Source: PHAA01 sp964584415 (lineage in GTDB: Bacteria > Bacillota > Syntrophomonadia > Syntrophomonadales > Syntrophomonadaceae). From it: a stretch of 7,844 nucleotides of DNA. The notes under the pieces were generated by a model. The model had not been told where the DNA came from. It did not search any database and saw only the letters and a program-made list of their open reading frames with translations. The DNA is taken from assembly GCA_964584415.1 (NCBI GenBank), contig CAZOZX010000100.1, positions 1-7,844 of the forward strand. The letters run 5' to 3'. A program made the position numbers and the translations under genes. This document shows positions 1 through 4,144 of this stretch, piece by piece (position 1 is the stretch's first letter; every line of letters starts with the position of its first letter).

Positions 1-1
1 A

Positions 2-163
2 CTGGAGCTGTACACCCCATTATTTGCTATTGCCCGGATAGTAGGCTGGAGCGCCCACCGGATTGAGGAATTGGTTAATGCCGGCAAAATAATACGGCCC
101 GCCTATAAAAGCGTAGCTGTCCGCCGTGAGTATACAGCCCTGGATCAAAGGGAGACAAAGTAA
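2..163 (+). CDS. Citrate synthase, C-terminal fragment (cut by window edge)
   Basis: An open frame enters from the left edge and ends with TAA at 161-163, giving 53 residues. The segments LYTPLFAIARIVGWSAHRIE and IIRPAYK match the C-terminal small-domain region of Si-type citrate synthases, where an ARxxGWxAHxxE helix is followed by a (L/I)IRP motif. The family condenses acetyl-CoA with oxaloacetate to give citrate and CoA in the cytoplasm. The active-site His and Asp residues lie upstream, outside the window, so 2-methylcitrate synthase or another close paralogue cannot be excluded. The gene converges on the acyltransferase with only 5 bp between the two stop codons. I see no clear intrinsic terminator for it; a short GGCAT/ATGCC repeat right after the stop is too weak to call. 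Confidence 0.85.
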   Translation: MELYTPLFAIARIVGWSAHRIEELVNAGKIIRPAYKSVAVRREYTALDQRETK

Positions 164-168
164 AGGCA

Positions 169-1398
169 TTATGCCGATACTTTACCGATTAATAGACTGC
201 GGCCGGGAATCTTATACCGGTTAATGATCATACTGACCGCCAGGCTTATAAGGGAACAAGCTGTAAATGTAAAGGCCAACTGGAACAGTACATGGGTCTG
301 GATAAGATATGCGCGGGAAAAGATGTTTACGTAGTAGAGCACCATGGCATGGACGAAGTAACACCCGAAAGAATAGCTTCCATAGATTTTCAGCACTTTT
401 TGCAGGGATTTATTATGCAGAAAAGCGGTCTGGGCCCGGTAAAGTACGGTTAACAGAGCCGAGGTGATGAATACCGCCATTATCGGCGTCAGGGGCAGGG
501 TGAAATTATAATTCAGCTGGTAAATGCCGGACGACCCGGTATGGCCGGTTTTGACTACCTGGTAAAAAACGAAGACAAAGGCTAAGACATATATAAAAAC
601 ATTGGTTTTTTGTATGTCTTTTGTTATTTGCCGCAATTTACCTACATAAAGTCCGGCAAAACCACCCAGCATGAAATAGAAGAACCAGCTTATAAAGAGA
701 CGGTCCCGGTAGTTCCACACGGTTATCAACCAGGGAGTCTGGATATGGGCCATCTGGGGGAGGGGCTTGCCCCATAACCACATCAGCCCGATATAGGCTA
801 TAAAACTGACGGTTAGAATAAACACTGGTTGGTCTTTGTATTTCAGGATAATCCAGCGGAACAGGGGGAACAACAAGTAGAACTGGATGATGGCTACCAT
901 GAACCAGAGATGGTAGCAGGCGTCGCCACTCAAGGTGAGACGGGCGATATTGCTCGCGACTGCCAGGGGATCACCTATAGCTTTATAACCTCCCGACCAG
1001 AAGTAATAGATAACTGTCCAGGCAAAGTAGGGCAAAAAGGCCTGGTTAAGCCGTTTGCTTATGAAGTAACGATAATCGAAGTGACCCCGCCCGTGGTTGT
1101 AGAACAGGACCAGGCCGGTTATGGTTATGAACATAGGAACCGCATACCTGATCAGGATCAGCAGAAAAGCGTTCACATAGCCAGATACCTGGGTCAAATC
1201 ACCGGCATAAAGATAAATCGCCAGTGAATGCTGTAAGGCAATAGCTAAAAAGGTTAAACCTCTCAGGATATCTATTTCATCTAAGCGGTGTTTTTGCATT
1301 ATGGCGTATTCTCTATACAATCGCAATTTTCCTGCCAGTTCAGCAAATAAGCTCAAATACCAAGAATTATAGAGCAATGTGCCCAGCGATTTACGCAT
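169..1398 (-). CDS. Membrane acyltransferase, acyltransferase-3 family (O-acyltransferase-like)
   Basis: This is a multi-pass membrane protein of up to 409 residues with about ten hydrophobic segments. The N-terminal signature RLDEIDILRGLTFLAIALQH (residues 38-57) is typical of the acyltransferase-3 family, with Arg46 and His57 at the conserved positions. PMFITITGLVLF and a later HLWFMVAIIQFYLLFP segment also fit. Family members such as OafA and WecH move acetyl or other acyl groups onto surface sugars; the substrate here is unknown. The start is uncertain. The longest frame starts at ATG 1396-1398, three bases past the TGA of the DUF502 gene, but its only GGAGGG lies about 20 nt away. TTG at residue 27 has AGGA nine nt upstream. 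ATG at residue 34 (1297-1299) gives the usual short family N-terminus. The gene probably shares a transcript with the DUF502 gene. Confidence 0.88.
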   Translation of the reverse strand: MRKSLGTLLYNSWYLSLFAELAGKLRLYREYAIMQKHRLDEIDILRGLTFLAIALQHSLAIYLYAGDLTQVSGYVNAFLLILIRYAVPMFITITGLVLFYNHGRGHFDYRYFISKRLNQAFLPYFAWTVIYYFWSGGYKAIGDPLAVASNIARLTLSGDACYHLWFMVAIIQFYLLFPLFRWIILKYKDQPVFILTVSFIAYIGLMWLWGKPLPQMAHIQTPWLITVWNYRDRLFISWFFYFMLGGFAGLYVGKLRQITKDIQKTNVFIYVLAFVFVFYQVVKTGHTGSSGIYQLNYNFTLPLTPIMAVFITSALLTVLYRAQTAFLHNKSLQKVLKIYGSYSFGCYFVHAMVLYYVNIFSRAYLIQTHVLFQLAFTFTACSLISLAVSMIINRYKIPGRSLLIGKVSA

Positions 1399-1401
1399 TC
1401 T

Positions 1402-1977
1402 TCATCGGGTGTTGGCTGACCCTCCGCTCACTCCACCGGAAACAATAAAAGTCATAGTCTCTGCGCTGCCTATTGGTAAAGGTTTGACCTGATCGCTGGG
1501 AAAAACCAGCAGCTGACCGGCAAAGTTGTAGGATTGGGGAATATATACCGATACGTAATCTGTCAAACCTAGGATTTCGAGCGAGTCACTGGTCACAAAT
1601 CCCAGCAAGTGGGCATAACCATCGGCAGACCACCTGACTATGACCGGTTTATCAAAGCTCTTTTTTTCGCCTACAAAAGCATTGAGCAAATCTTTGATGG
1701 ACCCATAGAGAATTTTGACCAGGGGAAGGCGATTAAGAAAGCGGTCAAAATAGGCAAAAAGGCGCCGGGTCAAAAAGTTGGATACCAGGAATCCGATGGA
1801 TATTACCAAAAATAGAGTGGTCAGGAAACCGATGCCGGGAATTACCCCCAGTCCGGGAAGAGGAATTCTAATTAGGTTATCAATCTTGGTGAAAACAACA
1901 TAAAAAATATAAACGGTTAGAGCAATAGGAATAAGAAATAATAGCCCCTCGAAAAAATAGCCGACTAGTCTTTTCAT
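1402..1977 (-). CDS. DUF502 family membrane protein
   Basis: This 191-residue protein is close to the usual family length. It has a short basic N-terminus, a first membrane helix at about residues 8-30, a second at about 49-68, then a basic RRLFAYFDRFLNRLPLVKIL segment and a soluble C-terminal domain. The PLVKILYGSIKDLLNAF stretch, the YIPQSYNFAGQLLVFP segment and the final SAETMTFIVSGGV are recognisable DUF502 hallmarks. The family is widespread in bacteria and in plants, and has no settled biochemical role; in plants, members (COV-like) affect vascular patterning. The ATG at 1975-1977 is supported by GGAGG six to seven nt upstream and by a promoter at 2015-2042. It is the first gene of a probable two-gene unit with the acyltransferase. 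Confidence 0.9.
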   Translation of the reverse strand: MKRLVGYFFEGLLFLIPIALTVYIFYVVFTKIDNLIRIPLPGLGVIPGIGFLTTLFLVISIGFLVSNFLTRRLFAYFDRFLNRLPLVKILYGSIKDLLNAFVGEKKSFDKPVIVRWSADGYAHLLGFVTSDSLEILGLTDYVSVYIPQSYNFAGQLLVFPSDQVKPLPIGSAETMTFIVSGGVSGGSANTR

Positions 1978-2014
1978 GGCAGTCCTCCAATCTTATACGT
2001 TAGGTTTTGTTGTA

Positions 2015-2042
2015 ATTATACTAGATTTTCCCAGGCAAACAA
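2015..2042 (-). promoter_or_regulatory. Sigma-A-like promoter for the DUF502 gene
   Basis: On the minus strand a perfect TATAAT (2015-2020) sits 37 bases before the DUF502 start. A weak -35, TTGTTT (2037-2042), lies 16 bp upstream of it. The -35 overlaps the U-tract of the terminator at 2041-2072, so termination of one transcript and start of the next are packed together. Confidence 0.6.
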
Positions 2043-2072
2043 AAAGAGCCCGTGGCTGACAGCAGCACGGAC
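2041..2072 (-). terminator. Intrinsic terminator, minus strand, upstream of the DUF502 gene
   Basis: Read on the minus strand, GTCCGTG (2066-2072) pairs with CACGGGC (2048-2054) over seven base pairs with one G-U. An extra CTG/CAG pairing extends the stem inward. TCTTTTT follows directly (2041-2047). It would stop transcripts from the hydratase gene, although it lies about 200 bp past that gene's stop codon, on the far side of the palindromic repeat. Confidence 0.65.
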
Positions 2073-2073
2073 C

Positions 2074-2196
2074 CAGATCGTTAAAAAAGGCTGATAGCTG
2101 CGTTAATGCGGAATTCCCGTTCAATCGACGTACCTCGTGTACGTCTCAGTCACGCTCTTCCCATTGCCTTGCTCTGAGCCTTTTTTAATAGATCTG
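2074..2196. repeat. 123-bp imperfect palindrome, MITE- or REP-like element
   Basis: The left arm (2074-2133) and right arm (2139-2196) are imperfect reverse complements around a 5-nt centre, CTCGT. The outer ends match best: TTAAAAAAGGCT (2081-2092) against AGCCTTTTTTAA, flanked on both sides by AGATC. The core is a perfect GACGTAC/GTACGTC pair (2127-2133 and 2139-2145). It carries no open frame and lies entirely between genes. The GGCT...AGCC arms followed by six T on either strand would also let it work as a bidirectional terminator. It resembles a non-autonomous mobile or dispersed palindromic repeat. Only one copy is present in this window, so its multi-copy nature is inferred. Confidence 0.6.
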
Positions 2197-2271
2197 CTCA
2201 TTTAAAGACTTATCAAAAACCAGGGACTATGATGTTCCATATAAGTTGGTTAAATATTTGCACATAAGACC

Positions 2272-2703
2272 TTAGGTCAGTTGAACATGTTTGCTGGGCG
2301 GTATAACGATTGCCTCTCCATCCAGGAGCACTTCATCATATTGGTTGTAACAGGTGGTTTTGAGTTTGACCCGGCCTTTCTCCATCAAATCTATAACCTC
2401 GGTCTCGGCCTTGATGGTATCATTGATAAAACAGGGTTGGAGAAACCTTATATTCTGGGTTTCGTAAATAGTGCCGGATCCAGGCATACGGTTGCCGATA
2501 ACATTGGAGACCAGACCTATCAACAGCATGCCGTGAACTATCCTGGTCTTGAAGTGCCCTTGCTTAGCCTTTTTTTCGTTAACGTGCAGCCAGCTGTAAT
2601 CTCCGGTTATACCGGCATACATATAGACATCGGTCTCGGTAATGGTTTTTTCCACGTGTCCGGTATCCCCAATCTTCAGCTCACTGTATATATTTTCAAT
2701 CAC
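2272..2703 (-). CDS. MaoC-like (R)-specific enoyl-CoA hydratase (PhaJ-like)
   Basis: This single hot-dog-fold protein of about 143 residues has the MaoC hydratase motif. YAGITGDYSWLHVNE supplies the Asp and His of the catalytic pair (D38 and H43 when counted from the longest start), and HFKTRIVHGML provides the following conserved loop and helix. Such enzymes hydrate trans-2-enoyl-CoA to (R)-3-hydroxyacyl-CoA, diverting beta-oxidation intermediates to PHA synthesis. The phasin-like gene just upstream supports that reading. The usual GDxNPxH is GDYSWLH here, so Asn and Pro are replaced. The longest frame starts at GTG 2710-2712, but this GTG is part of AAGGATGTGAT, a near-perfect Shine-Dalgarno. 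The in-frame GTG at 2701-2703, about ten nt after AAGGA, is the better start. A related acyl dehydratase role in other CoA pathways is possible. Confidence 0.82.
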   Translation of the reverse strand: MIENIYSELKIGDTGHVEKTITETDVYMYAGITGDYSWLHVNEKKAKQGHFKTRIVHGMLLIGLVSNVIGNRMPGSGTIYETQNIRFLQPCFINDTIKAETEVIDLMEKGRVKLKTTCYNQYDEVLLDGEAIVIPPSKHVQLT

Positions 2704-2812
2704 AAATATCACATCCTTAATCGCAATTCATCAGGAACAGGTTGTCTGCTTTATCAAAACAACTAAACGGCTGTTTTTTAGTTGCTTGTGTATCCAAAAA
2801 GATGGAGACTAA

Positions 2813-2842
2813 AGCGGTTATGGCTCTGGGGCCATAACCGCT
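2813..2842 (-). terminator. Strong hairpin after the phasin-like gene, probable terminator
   Basis: AGCGGTTATGGC (2813-2824) and GCCATAACCGCT (2831-2842) form a perfect 12-bp stem with a 6-nt loop, nine bases beyond the phasin stop. The minus-strand sequence after the stem begins TTTAGTC and reaches TCTTTTT only about ten bases later, so the U-tract is poor. It may be a partial terminator or an mRNA 3'-end stabiliser that allows some read-through into the hydratase gene. Confidence 0.55.
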
Positions 2843-2850
2843 GTCAGCTT

Positions 2851-3192
2851 CTAAGCGTTGGGATTCTGGTAGGAGGTTAATTTCTGGAAGAGATCATCAA
2901 AATATTCAACACGGGGCAGTTCGAAATTCTTGACTGCACCGACGACTGATTCTTCCATCACTTTTTGAAAATAAAGCTGGTTGTTTTTAAACTGACTGGC
3001 GAATTCGTCCATTATCCGGTTGGCTTCCTGGCAGGTCTGTTGCCCCTGCTCAAGAGACTTCTGAAAATATTTACCCAGTTGGTCCTGGTTCCAGTTTAAA
3101 GTCCCCATGGCCTGCCTTGTGATGTCCCATAGCTGTTCAGTAGTTTTTTCCCAGGTGGCAAACACTTTTTCCAGATTCTCGATGTTGTTCAA
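2851..3192 (-). CDS. Phasin-like / PHA granule-associated protein
   Basis: This small protein of about 113 residues has no signal peptide or membrane span. It is almost wholly helical in appearance, rich in Gln, Asn, Glu, Lys and aromatic residues, with heptad-like spacing (for example LGKYFQKSLEQGQQTCQEA) as in phasins and PHA synthase accessory subunits. Phasins coat PHB granules, control granule size and stop non-specific protein binding. The family call rests on composition, size and the adjacent hydratase gene rather than on a diagnostic motif. The longest frame starts at GTG 3199-3201, but that GTG overlaps the Shine-Dalgarno AAAGGAG. The TTG at 3190-3192, about seven nt after GGAG, is the likelier start. 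A minus-strand promoter lies about 70 bp upstream, and the MarR gene is divergent. Confidence 0.65.
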   Translation of the reverse strand: MNNIENLEKVFATWEKTTEQLWDITRQAMGTLNWNQDQLGKYFQKSLEQGQQTCQEANRIMDEFASQFKNNQLYFQKVMEESVVGAVKNFELPRVEYFDDLFQKLTSYQNPNA

Positions 3193-3258
3193 ATAAAACA
3201 CTCCTTTCTTAATAGGCGGCCTTATTTTCCTTTTTGTCTCACTTGTTCAGGCCATACA

Positions 3259-3286
3259 TCGATATATATATTCGGGGGGAAGTCAA
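3259..3286 (-). promoter_or_regulatory. Candidate promoter for the phasin-like gene
   Basis: On the minus strand TTGACT (3281-3286) is followed after 16 bp by TATCGA (3259-3264) within an AT-rich alternating stretch. The -35 is close to consensus; the -10 is not, and overlapping TATATA choices are possible with shorter spacing. The -10 region overlaps an ATCGAT palindrome that also occurs near the MarR promoter. Confidence 0.45.
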
Positions 3287-3402
3287 TTATGACAAAGTCA
3301 GTGATTGTGGGAAAAATATTTTGGTGATGACAAAAATGGCTTACAATAGGGGAAGATGGTCGATCCGGGCGAGATGGGCTGTAGGCAATCCGGGAGGAAT
3401 AT

Positions 3403-3492
3403 ATGCAGTTGGTTGTTGCCCGGAAAAAGAAGTCGGGCCCGGAGGAGGGCAGACTTTACTTGTCGAATAAGGGAATTCATAATATCATTTAA
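3403..3492 (+). CDS. Possible 29-residue leader peptide upstream of marR
   Basis: ATG at 3403-3405 is preceded by GGGAGG with five nt spacing, one of the best ribosome sites in the window. It opens a 29-codon frame (start MQLVVARKKK, end NKGIHNII) that stops at 3490-3492, 39 bp before the marR ATG. I do not recognise the peptide; it has a basic N-terminal half. The ORF overlaps the predicted marR promoter, so it would be translated only from a transcript starting further upstream. Its ribosome site overlaps one of the TCCGGG hexamers, which can pair with CCCGGA inside the ORF. A chance ORF is a real possibility. Confidence 0.3.
   Translation: MQLVVARKKKSGPEEGRLYLSNKGIHNII
3460..3488 (+). promoter_or_regulatory. 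Promoter for marR, with a Spo0A-box-like sequence on the -35
   Basis: TTGTCG (3460-3465) and TATCAT (3483-3488) are separated by 17 bp and lie 43 bp before the marR ATG. TGTCGAA (3461-3467) is identical to the core 0A box bound by Spo0A in Bacillus and Clostridium, and it overlaps the -35. A 7-mer of this kind is expected about once by chance in a window of this size, so only its position is suggestive. Confidence 0.5.
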
Positions 3493-3531
3493 TACATGCA
3501 GGATTGAATATCGATTGGGGGTCTACCCATT

Positions 3532-3948
3532 ATGGAATTAGAACATTGCCTGAATTTTGTGCTAACCAAGGCACAGCGCCATATTAATCAGATGTTTAAG
3601 GCTGAACTGGCACCTCATGGCGTAACCCCTGGTCAATACGCAGTCTTGAAATGCTTGTGGGATGAAGATGCCCAGACGGCCAGGAAAATTGCTGAACGTC
3701 TGGTACTGGACAGTTCCACCATAACCGGCATCCTGGATAGGATGGAACAAAAAGGCCTGATCGAAAAGCATTCCGACCCCAAAGACCGTCGGGCCCTGCA
3801 AATAATCCTCACGAAAACCGGCCGAGAGCTGGAAAAGCCAATTACCCAGGCTATTATAGATGCTAATCACAAGGCCCTGGCGGTATTGGATGAGCTGAAG
3901 GGTGAGGAATTGAAGCACATGTTGGATGAGATCAGTTTAGTCGAATAA
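3532..3948 (+). CDS. MarR-family transcriptional regulator
   Basis: This 138-residue winged helix-turn-helix protein has the normal MarR length. N-terminal dimer helices (about 1-30) lead into VTPGQYAVLKCLWDE, then the DNA-binding segment TARKIAERLVLDSSTITGIL with its recognition helix at about 61-74. The wing holds the conserved DPKDRRA (82-88) followed by LTKTG. C-terminal helices complete the dimer interface. MarR proteins bind palindromic operators as dimers and usually release DNA on binding a small ligand or after Cys oxidation; Cys6 and Cys41 are present. The gene is divergent from the phasin-like gene, which makes that gene and marR itself the likely targets. The ATG at 3532 has a GGGGG-type ribosome site about nine nt upstream, partly able to pair with CCCA next to the start. 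Confidence 0.93.
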   Translation: MELEHCLNFVLTKAQRHINQMFKAELAPHGVTPGQYAVLKCLWDEDAQTARKIAERLVLDSSTITGILDRMEQKGLIEKHSDPKDRRALQIILTKTGRELEKPITQAIIDANHKALAVLDELKGEELKHMLDEISLVE

Positions 3949-4023
3949 TTCCTCTCTAAAAATAGCAAATATTACTCACCTATCATCAGTTCTACAGAGC
4001 CGTTCGTAATAAATCCTTTGCAA

Positions 4024-4117
4024 TCAGGAACCCGGGTTCCTTTCTATATCGACCTCGAATAGTATCTCCTGAAAATGGGGTATTCTTAAGAGTGCATCTG
4101 CAAACAGGAGTTCCTGA
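4024..4117 (+). promoter_or_regulatory. Inverted-repeat-rich region between marR and ubiB
   Basis: AGGAACCCGGGTTCCT (4026-4041) is a perfect 16-bp palindrome followed by TTCTATA, and could be a weak terminator for marR or a protein-binding site. TCAGGAAC (4024-4031) can instead pair perfectly with GTTCCTGA (4110-4117), and CTCCTG (4066-4071) with CAGGAG (4105-4110). TTGCAA (4018-4023), 17 bp before TTTCTA (4041-4046), is a poor promoter candidate that would place the palindrome in its spacer. No better promoter for ubiB is evident. Confidence 0.4.
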
Positions 4118-4144
4118 TGGAATAGAGAACTTATATCGGAGGAG

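Larger units (their letters stand above)
3202..3531. promoter_or_regulatory. 330-bp divergent control region between the phasin-like gene and marR
   Basis: This stretch holds no conserved gene. It contains the minus-strand phasin promoter, the plus-strand marR promoter, and a possible earlier plus-strand promoter (TACAAT at 3342-3347 with a weak TTTTGG or TTGGTG upstream). It also has a short ORF with a good ribosome site, and two TCCGGG copies (3364-3369, 3389-3394) followed by two complementary CCCGGA copies (3419-3424, 3438-3443). The copies could form alternative hairpins in a leader RNA. Confidence 0.5.

Noticed and set aside
829..1227. 132-codon plus-strand open frame
   Set aside because: It lies wholly inside the acyltransferase on the opposite strand and its translation is low-complexity polar sequence without domain motifs.
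2074..2196. Palindrome as an insertion sequence or CRISPR array
   Set aside because: Too short to encode a transposase and not a direct-repeat array; only the inverted-repeat description is supported.
2281..2766. 161-codon plus-strand open frame
   Set aside because: It is antisense to the hydratase gene, whose protein has clear MaoC motifs; the plus-strand product has none.
3234..3541. Overlapping 61-78 codon plus-strand frames in the divergent control region
   Set aside because: No ribosome sites at their starts and no recognisable sequence; the shorter frame at 3403 has a far better ribosome site.
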